DNA from: Bacillota bacterium
GTDB lineage: Bacteria; Bacillota; Clostridia; Christensenellales; CAG-138
Assembly (NCBI GenBank): GCA_016286445.1
Contig: JAEESS010000025.1
Location: forward strand, 1 to 33,738
DNA length: 33,738 nucleotides
Reading direction: 5' to 3'
Position numbers and translations under genes: made by a program. How positions within the stretch are numbered: position 1 is the first letter of the stretch; every line of letters starts with the position of its first letter. The notes beneath the pieces are model-generated. The model was not told the origin of the DNA and made no database searches. It worked only from the letters and a program-made list of their open reading frames with translations. Shown in pieces: positions 22,797 to 29,718 of the stretch.

Positions 22797-24182
22797 ATGA
22801 AAAAGGCTTTGATTTGTTTGCTGTGCGCCGTACTGCTGTGCGGTCTGTTTGCGTGCGGAACGGATCAGGAGCCGACCGCACCGGAGGAGAAGAACGAACC
22901 GATCGCCGAGCAGCCGACCGCCGAACCCGCCGCGACGGACGCGCCCGCGTTTTCGGAAAGCGACGCGCGGCCGCTGTCGTTTGAGACGGATAGAAACACC
23001 GGCTGGGTATACAACGGAGGATGGCAGGGCGAAAGGTGGACCCATTATCACCTGCTGGTCTATGCAGACGGAACTGCATATCTGTTCACACCGAACGAGG
23101 TGTTCATGCTGACGGAGAATGAAAAGACGTTCTCTTTGGAAACAAGGCTGTTCCGGACGCCGGACGATACGGAGCCCGCGCTGACGCTTCCCGCAGGGGA
23201 GGTGCGGCTTTCTACCGACGGCGCAGCGATGAAAATCGAGATCGTGTCGGACCCGCTCGGTGTTCTGGCGTACGACGGGCTGGACGGCAAGGTCCTGAAA
23301 AAAGAGGATCGCGGTCCGGGCGAAACGCGATCGGAGGTCAATTGGTTTTATGTGCCGATGGAACCCGGTACCGAGTGGGTTGGCAATTTTGATCTGGGTG
23401 AACGTCATTACGCATGGCTGAACATGGCAATCGGTGAAAACTGTGAAATGACCGGCACGCTGCGCTTTCCGGACGGAACGGAACGGCCGTGTACGATGGT
23501 CGGCAACGACGACGGCTATGCGCTGATCGACGCGAGCGGAGAGACGCCCGAACTGCTGTTTTACGGCATAAAAGCGATCGACTGGGAGAAGTACCACGCA
23601 GCACGATACGAGCTGGCAGAGTTCCCTCTCGACACGGTCTGCGATCCGTTCGGGCTGTGCGCCGTCGACCCGTTCAGCATCGGACGGCGTGACTGGCACG
23701 ATCAAGAAGACGAGCGGCTGACATATATGCTTGGTGTAAACCTCGACACGGTCATTCTTTCGATGATCCGCGACGGCTGGACGGACAGGACGCCGGAGAT
23801 CGAAACGCTCCATCCGCTGTTTCAGGACTTCTTTGCATGGCTTACCAAGGACGGACAGACGCTTGTGATCCACTATGAGCTGGATTTCAGTACGCCGTAT
23901 GCGGTCAGCGAAGCATATGCGGACGCGTTCGTGCTGTACGGCGCGGACGGCGCGGTGCTGAAATGGGGCGGCGCAAAGCCGATCGACCATACGATCGCCG
24001 ACGGCTACCGTCTGGAGAAGGATGCGTACTTCTATCAACTGACGGGCGGAACTGGCGCGATGATCACCGGTGAGGACGAGGACGCGTACTTCCTCGACGA
24101 CGGACGGATCGCGATCGAAACCATGCCGCACGAGGGCGGCGACGGCGACGAGGATTTCGAAATCGTCAAGGTGATCCCGTAA
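22797..24182 (+). CDS. Lipoprotein of unknown function
   Basis: A 461-residue exported lipoprotein. The signal peptide ends in LFAC, making Cys20 the lipidated residue. A Pro/Ala/Glu linker (about 21-55) is followed by a beta-rich body with many Trp and Tyr (NTGWVYNGGWQGERWTHYHLLVYADG is residues about 63-88), a middle with GYALIDASGETPELLFYGI, and a strand-rich C-terminus ending in an acidic GGDGDEDFE. I do not recognise the domain; no catalytic motif stands out. GGGGGG lies upstream of the ATG. It is a single-gene transcript between two repeat islands, in a region that may tolerate insertions. Confidence 0.8.
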   Translation: MKKALICLLCAVLLCGLFACGTDQEPTAPEEKNEPIAEQPTAEPAATDAPAFSESDARPLSFETDRNTGWVYNGGWQGERWTHYHLLVYADGTAYLFTPNEVFMLTENEKTFSLETRLFRTPDDTEPALTLPAGEVRLSTDGAAMKIEIVSDPLGVLAYDGLDGKVLKKEDRGPGETRSEVNWFYVPMEPGTEWVGNFDLGERHYAWLNMAIGENCEMTGTLRFPDGTERPCTMVGNDDGYALIDASGETPELLFYGIKAIDWEKYHAARYELAEFPLDTVCDPFGLCAVDPFSIGRRDWHDQEDERLTYMLGVNLDTVILSMIRDGWTDRTPEIETLHPLFQDFFAWLTKDGQTLVIHYELDFSTPYAVSEAYADAFVLYGADGAVLKWGGAKPIDHTIADGYRLEKDAYFYQLTGGTGAMITGEDEDAYFLDDGRIAIETMPHEGGDGDEDFEIVKVIP

Positions 24183-24314
24183 CGCGCGGTATTCCGGCGG
24201 AGAACGGCGGCGCGTCTAATCGCGTCCGATACGTTCTGCAGACCGTTCGGCATGAAAACAGGCATGACGACGAGTTTCATATCTATCGGATCATTCCGTA
24301 AATACCCGAAAACA

Positions 24315-24343
24315 AAACAGGACGGTTCTGCCGTCCTGTTTTT
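24315..24343 (+). terminator. ACAGGACGG terminator, copy 2
   Basis: An 11-bp stem (24315-24325 with 24331-24341, loop TTCTG) and five T. It lies 132 bases after the lipoprotein stop; the bases between (24183-24314) show nothing else. The flanks match copy 1 for several bases (TTTTTG(T/C)GTGAA). Confidence 0.8.
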
Positions 24344-24403
24344 GCGTGAAACAATCTGCACCTCAAAAGCCTTCCTGCTGATGGTATTTGGCGTACCCTC
24401 AAT

Positions 24404-24441
24404 GTGTCATCCTGAGAAGGCGGAACGCCGCCGAAGGATCT
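24404..24441. repeat. TGTCATCCTGAG...CGAAGGATCT palindromic repeat
   Basis: Outer ATCCT/AGGAT arms enclose a GGCG-GAA-CGCC hairpin. I recognise this word pair as a short palindromic repeat seen in many bacterial genomes. Confidence 0.55.
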
Positions 24442-24472
24442 TTGCCCGATTGCTGACCGGGTCCCGGCATTG

Positions 24473-24554
24473 GTTCGCGTTCCAAAGCCTTCCCCGGAGC
24501 GGGGAAGGTGTCAGCCGCAAGGCTGACGGATGAGGGGGATACGCAGAAAAGCGG
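24473..24554 (+). repeat. Dispersed gut-Clostridia repeat (CCTTCCCC type), copy 2
   Basis: GTTCGCGTTCCAAAGCC, CTTCCCC/GGGGAAG hairpin, GTCAGCC-GCAA-GGCTGAC hairpin, then ATGAGGGGGATACGCAGAAA. The middle hairpin replaces a different sequence in copy 1, while the ends are identical. Confidence 0.75.
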
Positions 24555-24602
24555 AACGCTTTTCACGGATCGATAAATTGCGCTATGCGCGTGAAATCAA
24601 AT

Positions 24603-24733
24603 GATTCTCCGGCAGGAGAATCTTCCTGAACGTTCCCGAAGGGAACATATCACACGCCGAAGGCGTATATCACATCCCGAAGGGATATATCACGTTCCGC
24701 ATCTGAGGAACATATCACTGCGCCGCCGGCGCA
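24603..24733. repeat. Array of mini-hairpins joined by ATATCAC
   Basis: A GATTCTCC/GGAGAATC hairpin (24603-24622) is followed by stems at 24632-24646, 24654-24666, 24674-24686 and 24694-24711, each followed directly by ATATCAC, and a fifth stem at 24719-24733 without it. Stem sequences differ (GTTCCC, ACGCC, ATCCC, GTTCC, TGCGCC) but each pairs with its own partner; three have a GAA loop. The array lies in the 3' region of the GntR operon, 20 bases past its stop. Confidence 0.9.
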
Positions 24734-24753
24734 AAAGCAGCGTCACCGGCGCA

Positions 24754-25119
24754 TCAGAACCGATCCCGGATCATTTCAAGCAGTGCGTCCTTGTCCACGC
24801 CGAGGGATTTGGCGTCTTGTACCAGCGCGTCGACTGCGGCGGAAAGCCGTTCGTCCACCTTGGTCTGCCGGTGCGTCTCGTTGATTGGCGCGACGAAGCA
24901 TCCGCTGCCCGCGCGCGTCAGAAGGTATCCGTCACGTTCGAGCATTTCCCACGCGCTGCGCACCGTGATCATGGAAACGCCGAGCTCGCGGCTCACCGTG
25001 CGGATCGGCGGCAGCGGCGTGCCGGGCGCGAGAGCGCCGGAGAGCACGTCGCTTGCGATCTGCTCATAGAGCTGCCGGTAGATCGGCGTTTTGTCGTTCG
25101 GGTTGACGGACAGGTTCAT
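24754..25119 (-). CDS. GntR-family repressor, YtrA type
   Basis: A 121-residue regulator: a winged-helix domain (PIYRQLYEQIASDVLSGAL, then LPPIRTVSRELGVSMITVRSAW as the recognition helix, GYLLTRAGSGCFVA as the wing) at about 10-80 and a short C-terminal helical tail with no ligand domain. That is the layout of YtrA-like repressors, which control linked ABC genes. It is the third gene of the operon, overlapping the permease stop as ATGA; in many relatives the regulator comes first. It probably binds the dyad at 26670-26696 to repress its own operon. Confidence 0.9.
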   Translation of the reverse strand: MNLSVNPNDKTPIYRQLYEQIASDVLSGALAPGTPLPPIRTVSRELGVSMITVRSAWEMLERDGYLLTRAGSGCFVAPINETHRQTKVDERLSAAVDALVQDAKSLGVDKDALLEMIRDRF

Positions 25120-25811
25120 GCGACGCTGACCTTTTCGTAGCGTTTCACAGAAATCTTCGTCGCAAGCAGCGTGCAGACGACGTAGAGGAGAAGCCCCGCA
25201 CCGAAGAGGATTGCCTGCACCGTCAGAGCCTCGGCCGTCTTCGGCATGCAGTCGACGTTCTCATGGAGAAAGCGGAAGAACGCAATATCCAAGTTGCTGT
25301 CCGCGATCGCATGGGACGCGATCATCAGCCCTTCGCAGGGGATGAGCCAGAGCCAGATGCCGACCGCGCTCTTTAAGAACGCCGAGCCCGCCTTGTAGCC
25401 GGTCTTATAGAAGCTCGGCAGGAAGATCAGATTGAAGATCGCATACAGCACGAGCGCAAAGGCAATGAGGGAGAGACTGTGGTCCGTGCCGCCGCCGTTC
25501 GTTTCCGGCATGGCGACGAGCGCGAACGCGCACATACCCGCCATGAGCACGATGTCGATCATCTCGATGATGACGACAAACCAGACGCGCGCCTTGACCG
25601 TCTGCGCCTTGCTGACCGGAAGCATCGCAGTGTACATCGCGTCGCCGTTTTCACGCGCCTGCTGGAAGCAGAAGAAGATCCCGTTGCAGACGAAGAAGCA
25701 CGAAACGAGGTACGGATAGTTCGGAATGAGCAGCATCAGGATCAGCGCAAGATAGATGAACAGCGCAGGATGCACACAGAGCTTGAATTCTTTACTGAGC
25801 AGCGCTTTCAT
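25116..25811 (-). CDS. ABC-2 type permease subunit
   Basis: A 231-residue membrane protein with about six hydrophobic spans. It has the ABC-2 hallmark ENGDAMYTAMLPVSKAQTVKAR after the second span, as in ABC2_membrane-type permeases of the YtrC/bacitracin-export group. Its start has AAGGAGG upstream and overlaps the ATPase gene by 20 bases, so translation is coupled. Substrate unknown; YtrA-linked exporters often respond to cell-wall-active peptides. Confidence 0.85.
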   Translation of the reverse strand: MKALLSKEFKLCVHPALFIYLALILMLLIPNYPYLVSCFFVCNGIFFCFQQARENGDAMYTAMLPVSKAQTVKARVWFVVIIEMIDIVLMAGMCAFALVAMPETNGGGTDHSLSLIAFALVLYAIFNLIFLPSFYKTGYKAGSAFLKSAVGIWLWLIPCEGLMIASHAIADSNLDIAFFRFLHENVDCMPKTAEALTVQAILFGAGLLLYVVCTLLATKISVKRYEKVSVA

Positions 25812-26655
25812 GACCGTCCTCCTTTTCCGTGTAGATCATAATGGATTCCATATCCGCCGGAGCGATCTTGAGCCCCTCGGCGCGCTCGGCGTTTTCGCGC
25901 GTCATCAGCCCGGTGAAGCCGAACGCATGCGCGCGGCAGCCGATCATCTGATCACGATACTGCCCGAGCTGTTCCGTCTCGCCCGAGACGAGCCGGTACG
26001 CGTCCTTGAAGCTGTCCGCGTCGGTCGAGACGACGATCCTGCCGCCTTTGATATAGGTGATGTAGTCCGCGCATTTTTCAAGGTCCGAGATGATGTGCGT
26101 CGAGAACAGGATGCTGTGCTCGCCGTCCTCGATGATGTCGCGGAAGATGTCCAGAAGCTCGTCGCGGGAGACGGGGTCGAGCCCGCTCGTCGGCTCGTCG
26201 AGGATCAGAAGCTTCGCCCGGTGGGAGAGCGCCAAAGCAAGCGCGAACTTCACGCGCATGCCTTGAGAAAGCTCGTTGATCTTCTTTTCGGGATTGAGCG
26301 CGAAGCGCTTCAAGAGCGTCTGATATGTTTCCTCATCCCAGTCCTCATAGAACGCCTTCGTGACCGCGGCGATCGATTTGAGCTTCTTGCGCTTGTAATA
26401 GTTGAACTCGCCGAGCACCAGACCGATGCGTTTTTTGCAGGCGGTCTCGTTCGCCCAAAGGGCCTGCCCCTCGAACAGCACCGTGCCGCTGTCCGCATGG
26501 ACAAGGTTCAGCACGCTCTTGATCGTCGTGGTCTTGCCCGCGCCATTGCGTCCGATAAAGCCCATGATACTGCCTTCCTCCACGTCGAAGCTGACGCCGT
26601 CCAGAAGGAAGCCCGGATATGCTTTGCGGAGATCTTTGATTTCGAGAATCTTCAT
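25792..26655 (-). CDS. ABC transporter ATPase subunit (YtrB/BcrA-like)
   Basis: A 287-residue ATPase: Walker A GRNGAGKTTT at 35-44, a Q-loop region LVLGEFNYYKRKKL, signature LSQGM (Gln for the usual Gly), Walker B LLILDEPTSGLD and switch His in FSTHIISD. The last 70 residues form a C-terminal extension (LGQYRDQMIGCRAHAFGFTGL). ATG at 26655 follows CAAGGAGG; the frame continues 13 codons upstream without a ribosome site. First gene of the GntR operon. Confidence 0.92.
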   Translation of the reverse strand: MKILEIKDLRKAYPGFLLDGVSFDVEEGSIMGFIGRNGAGKTTTIKSVLNLVHADSGTVLFEGQALWANETACKKRIGLVLGEFNYYKRKKLKSIAAVTKAFYEDWDEETYQTLLKRFALNPEKKINELSQGMRVKFALALALSHRAKLLILDEPTSGLDPVSRDELLDIFRDIIEDGEHSILFSTHIISDLEKCADYITYIKGGRIVVSTDADSFKDAYRLVSGETEQLGQYRDQMIGCRAHAFGFTGLMTRENAERAEGLKIAPADMESIMIYTEKEDGHESAAQ

Positions 26656-26669
26656 ACATCCTCCTTGTA

Positions 26670-26721
26670 AATTGTGCTTACTGTGCATACACAATTATAA
26701 CGCTTTATCCGCAGTTGTCAA
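26670..26721 (-). promoter_or_regulatory. Promoter and operator of the GntR/ABC operon
   Basis: On the minus strand TTGACA (26716-26721), 16-base spacer, TATAAT (26694-26699): near consensus. A perfect dyad AATTGTG (26670-26676) and CACAATT (26690-26696), 13 bases apart, overlaps the -10 edge and the start point. An inner TGTG-CATA-CACA element adds a second symmetry. This is where a YtrA-type repressor would block transcription. Confidence 0.8.
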
Positions 26722-26750
26722 GAGGAAAACCAATATTTTTTGTAAAAAGG

Positions 26751-26779
26751 TTTTCAAGCCCCTGTCGATGTGGTAAAAT
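26751..26779 (+). promoter_or_regulatory. Promoter of the redox operon
   Basis: TTTTCA (26751-26756), 17-base spacer, TGG-extended TAAAAT (26774-26779), with an AT-rich leader and AAGGAG before the ATG at 26814. Confidence 0.65.
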
Positions 26780-26813
26780 AAATATAATATAAATAAAAAA
26801 GGAGCATCTATCT

Positions 26814-27398
26814 ATGAAAAAAAGCATTGCTGTCATTCTTTGCATGCTGATGCTGCTGTCCGCAGGCTGCATGCTGCCGGGACCGCATACGGAGCCCGAA
26901 CCGATCGAAACGCAGGCGCCGGAACCCGTCGTGACGGACGCGCCTGCCGAACCGGCGGAACCCGCGGAGCCGCAGGGCGGCGCGTTCAACACGGAGATGA
27001 TCTTTTCCGGCACAACGCTTGACGGCGAGCCGATCGACCATACGATCTTTGAAAACTACGACCTGATCATTGTCAACTGCTGGGCGGAATGGTGCGGTCC
27101 GTGCGTCGGTGAACTGCCGGAGATCGAGCGCATCCATCAGGAATATCCGAACGTGCTGATTCTCGGCGTACTGGTCGGGACGAATTCGGTCGAGGCGGCA
27201 AAGGAGACGCTCTCCGAATGCGGCGTGACCTATCCGGCGCTCGAACCGGTCGGCGGACTGATCGCGCTGTCCCAACGTTCCATGTACATTCCCGCGACGT
27301 ACTTCTTTGACAGGAACGGAGACGAGGTCGGCGGAGAAGTGATCGGCAGCATGGATTACGATCAATGGAAAGCAACCGTCGACAACCTGCTCGGATGA
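26814..27398 (+). CDS. Thioredoxin-like lipoprotein (TlpA/ResA type)
   Basis: A 194-residue exported protein. Lipobox LSAGC makes Cys19 the lipid anchor. A Pro/Glu/Ala linker runs to about 57, then a thioredoxin fold (58-194) with the active site WCGPC (Cys94, Cys97), GELPEIERIHQEYP and the cis-Pro loop (IPATYFFD). The family reduces or oxidises disulfides outside the membrane, often for cytochrome or sporulation proteins. It is first of three overlapping genes with a CXXC peptide and a polyferredoxin membrane protein, which could feed it electrons. ATGA overlap with the next gene. Confidence 0.92.
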   Translation: MKKSIAVILCMLMLLSAGCMLPGPHTEPEPIETQAPEPVVTDAPAEPAEPAEPQGGAFNTEMIFSGTTLDGEPIDHTIFENYDLIIVNCWAEWCGPCVGELPEIERIHQEYPNVLILGVLVGTNSVEAAKETLSECGVTYPALEPVGGLIALSQRSMYIPATYFFDRNGDEVGGEVIGSMDYDQWKATVDNLLG

Positions 27399-27541
27399 AG
27401 CGGACCGTCCGCATCTGCATCTTTTCCGTGCTCTTTGCTTTGGGCACGGCTTTTCTGCTGTACGGGATCTTTTCAAATCAGGTCTCGTCGGTCCTCATAA
27501 AGGCGACGCATATTTGTCTGGAGTGTATCGGCATTGGATAG
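27395..27541 (+). CDS. 48-residue CXXC membrane peptide (CD1871A family)
   Basis: Too short for usual gene finders. It starts at an ATG overlapping the previous stop (ATGA). One hydrophobic segment (ICIFSVLFALGTAFLLYGIF) is followed by NQVSSVLIKATHICLECIGIG, with a CLEC pair and the C-terminal IGIG that I recognise from the CD1871A-type CXXC peptides of Clostridia. Its Cys pair would lie at the membrane surface, a good spot to pass reducing equivalents between the polyferredoxin and the thioredoxin-like lipoprotein. Ends inside the next gene. Confidence 0.9.
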   Translation: MKRTVRICIFSVLFALGTAFLLYGIFSNQVSSVLIKATHICLECIGIG

Positions 27542-28430
27542 GGCAAAACGCGTAAAGGGCGAGTGGAAGCGGCTCACCGTGCAGGCGGCGGCGTTCCTCC
27601 TCATGAACCCCAAACTGCATCATTTCTTCCTCGGCACGATCGAGCAGGGCAAGACAAAATCCGTTTGCGTGCCGGGGCTGAACTGCTATTCGTGTCCCGC
27701 GGCGATCGGCGCATGTCCGATCGGCTCGCTGCAGAATTCCATGAGCAGCGGCTACAAGAAGCCCGCATTTCCGTTCTATGTGCTCGGGTTCCTGCTGCTG
27801 TTCGGTCTCACGCTCGGACGCTGGATCTGCGGCTGGCTCTGTCCGTTCGGATGGGTGCAGGACCTTGTTTACCGCATCCCGTTCTTCAAAAAGATTCGCA
27901 CGTTCCCGTATGAACGGTTTCTGCGGTGGCTCAAGTACGCCGTGCTCGGCGTGCTCGTGATCGGGCTGCCGCTTTTGTCCGCGTTCAGGGGCGTGCTCGT
28001 GCCGTGGTTCTGTAAGCTCCTGTGTCCGTCGGGCACGCTGTTCGGCGGGATCCCGCTGGTGCTTGCGAATCCGTCGCTTCGGGGACAGCTCGGCTTCCTG
28101 TTCTGGTGGAAGGTCGGCGTGCTTCTGGCGCTGCTTCTGCTGTCGCTTCTGATTTCCCGCCCATTCTGCCGGTATCTGTGCCCGCTCGGCGCGATTTACG
28201 GCATGTTCAACCGCATCGCGCTTGTGCATCTGCGCTTTGAAAACGACAAATGCGTGAACTGCGGCAAGTGCGAAACGGTCTGTCCGATGGGCATCGATCC
28301 GAGGAAACAGTTCAATTCGGCGGAGTGCATCCGCTGCGGCAGGTGCGCGCGATCCTGCCCGGTCAACGCGCTGCATGTGCGGTTCGGCTTGCGGATGAAA
28401 GACGATTCTCACAAAAAATCCACAATATAG
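27534..28430 (+). CDS. Polyferredoxin membrane protein (NapH/CcoG-like)
   Basis: A 298-residue protein with about four membrane spans and many Cys: CYSCPAAIGACPIG near 51, CGWLCPFGW near 100, CKLLCPSGTLFG, CRYLCPLGAIYG, and two ferredoxin motifs CVNCGKCETVCPMG and CIRCGRCARSCPVNA at the C-terminal, cytosolic side. Such proteins carry electrons across or along the membrane. The start is TTG at 27534, with GGAG about ten bases upstream; the next ATG (27603) would remove a conserved N-terminal part. It overlaps the CXXC peptide gene by eight bases. Confidence 0.9.
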   Translation: MDRAKRVKGEWKRLTVQAAAFLLMNPKLHHFFLGTIEQGKTKSVCVPGLNCYSCPAAIGACPIGSLQNSMSSGYKKPAFPFYVLGFLLLFGLTLGRWICGWLCPFGWVQDLVYRIPFFKKIRTFPYERFLRWLKYAVLGVLVIGLPLLSAFRGVLVPWFCKLLCPSGTLFGGIPLVLANPSLRGQLGFLFWWKVGVLLALLLLSLLISRPFCRYLCPLGAIYGMFNRIALVHLRFENDKCVNCGKCETVCPMGIDPRKQFNSAECIRCGRCARSCPVNALHVRFGLRMKDDSHKKSTI

Positions 28431-28433
28431 CGC

Positions 28434-28461
28434 TTGCAAAATCCGAAAAACGTGATAGGAT
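28434..28461 (+). promoter_or_regulatory. Promoter of the CobW pair
   Basis: TTGCAA (28434-28439), 16-base spacer, TAGGAT (28456-28461), starting three bases after the previous stop. A GGGG-AGA-CCCC hairpin lies in the leader near 28479-28490, just before the GGAGG ribosome site. No Zur-like box that I can name. Confidence 0.6.
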
Positions 28462-28509
28462 AGCAGGCGAGAAAAGGCGGGGGAGACCCCGGAGGAAAGA
28501 AGGATATCT

Positions 28510-29712
28510 ATGACGAAGATTGATATTTTCAGCGGGTTTTTGGGCGCGGGCAAGACGACGCTCATTAAAAAACTGATCGCGGACGGCTTCAACGGCGAAA
28601 AGCTCGTGCTGATCGAGAACGAATTCGGCGAGATCGGCATTGACGGCGCGTTTTTGCAGGAAGCGGGCATCGAGATTACGGAGATGAACTCCGGCTGCAT
28701 CTGCTGCTCGCTCGTCGGCGACTTTTCCAAAGCGCTCAAAAAGGTACTGGACGAGTTTCATCCGGACCGCATCCTCATCGAGCCGTCCGGCGTCGGCAAG
28801 CTTTCCGACGTCAAGCGCGCGGTCAGCGGCGTCCTCACCGACGACGTCGTGATCAATAGCTGCATCGCGGTCGTCGACGCCAAAAAGGCGCGTGTCTATC
28901 GCAAGAACTTCGGCGAGTTCTATGTAAACCAGATCGAAGCGGCGGACTGCGTGATTCTGAGCCGTTCGCAGGACGTTTCCGAGGAGCGCTTGAAGGAAGT
29001 CCTCGACATGGTGCGCGAGCTGAACCCGGAAGCGACGGTCGTCGCCGCGCCGTGGGATTCGCTTGCGGGCGCGGATCTTGTCAAGGCGATCGAGAGCCGC
29101 GACACGCTGAAGGCGCATATGGAAGCGCTGAAGGCGGAGCAGCATCATCACCACGACGAGGACGAGTGCGACGATCCGGAGTGCGAATGCCATCATCACC
29201 ATCACCATGACGATGACGAAGATGATGATGAGGAGCATGAGCATTGCCATCACCACCATCATCACGACGACGACGAGGATGAGGAGCATGAACATTGCCA
29301 TCACCACCATCATCACGACGACGATGATGAGGATGAGGAGCATGAATGCTGCCATCACCACCACCATCATGACGATGATGACGAGGATGAGGAGCACGAG
29401 CACCATCATCATCACCACCACGGACACGACGCGGACGAGGTTTTCAGTAGCTGGGGCGTCGAGACGATGCACCGCTTCACCGAGGACGAGATCCGTAATA
29501 AGATCGCAAAGCTCGACGATGCGGCGACCTACGGCACGGTGCTCCGCGCAAAGGGCGTGGTCCCGGCGGCGGACGGCGAGAAGTGGATCCACTTCGACCA
29601 CGTTCCCGGCGAGGTCGAGATCCGCAGAGGTCCTGCGGGCGTGATCGGGCGGCTCTGCGTGATCGGCTCGAAGATGAACGAGGACGCTTTGAAGGCGCTC
29701 TTTACGGAGTAA
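28510..29712 (+). CDS. COG0523/CobW GTPase with long His/Asp metal-binding repeat
   Basis: A 400-residue P-loop GTPase of the metallochaperone family (CobW, YeiR, ZagA). Walker A GFLGAGKTT at 9-17, CxCC metal motif GCICC at 62-66, and EPSG Walker B near 97. The family binds Zn, Co or Fe and delivers it to target enzymes. Between domains, residues about 212-307 contain around 40 His plus Asp/Glu, made of four units beginning CHHHHHH and then acidic residues and HEH. This can hold many metal ions. The C-terminal CobW_C domain (residues about 310-400) is intact. Upstream promoter; followed by a second family member six bases on. Confidence 0.92.
   Translation: MTKIDIFSGFLGAGKTTLIKKLIADGFNGEKLVLIENEFGEIGIDGAFLQEAGIEITEMNSGCICCSLVGDFSKALKKVLDEFHPDRILIEPSGVGKLSDVKRAVSGVLTDDVVINSCIAVVDAKKARVYRKNFGEFYVNQIEAADCVILSRSQDVSEERLKEVLDMVRELNPEATVVAAPWDSLAGADLVKAIESRDTLKAHMEALKAEQHHHHDEDECDDPECECHHHHHHDDDEDDDEEHEHCHHHHHHDDDEDEEHEHCHHHHHHDDDDEDEEHECCHHHHHHDDDDEDEEHEHHHHHHHGHDADEVFSSWGVETMHRFTEDEIRNKIAKLDDAATYGTVLRAKGVVPAADGEKWIHFDHVPGEVEIRRGPAGVIGRLCVIGSKMNEDALKALFTE
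29188..29403 (+). repeat. Tandem coding repeat of the His/Asp region
   Basis: Four tandem units begin at 29188, 29245, 29296 and 29350 (spacing 57, 51 and 54 bases, all multiples of three). Each encodes CHHHHHH, 7-10 acidic residues and HEH or HEC. Codons alternate (CAT/CAC, GAC/GAT) between units, so the repeat is protein-driven rather than a fresh exact duplication. The region is prone to slippage and length change. Confidence 0.9.
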
Positions 29713-29718
29713 GCTGCC

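Noticed and set aside
24632-24733. CRISPR-like regular array
   Set aside because: Constant part is only seven bases, period is 20-25, and the variable parts are self-complementary; no cas genes are near.
28363-29601. Minus-strand frame of 412 codons with long runs of Met, Val, Ile and Leu that looks like a membrane protein
   Set aside because: It is antisense to the His/Asp repeat of the CobW gene. CAT/CAC and GAT/GAC codons read backwards give ATG/GTG and ATC/GTC, so the hydrophobic repeats are a shadow.
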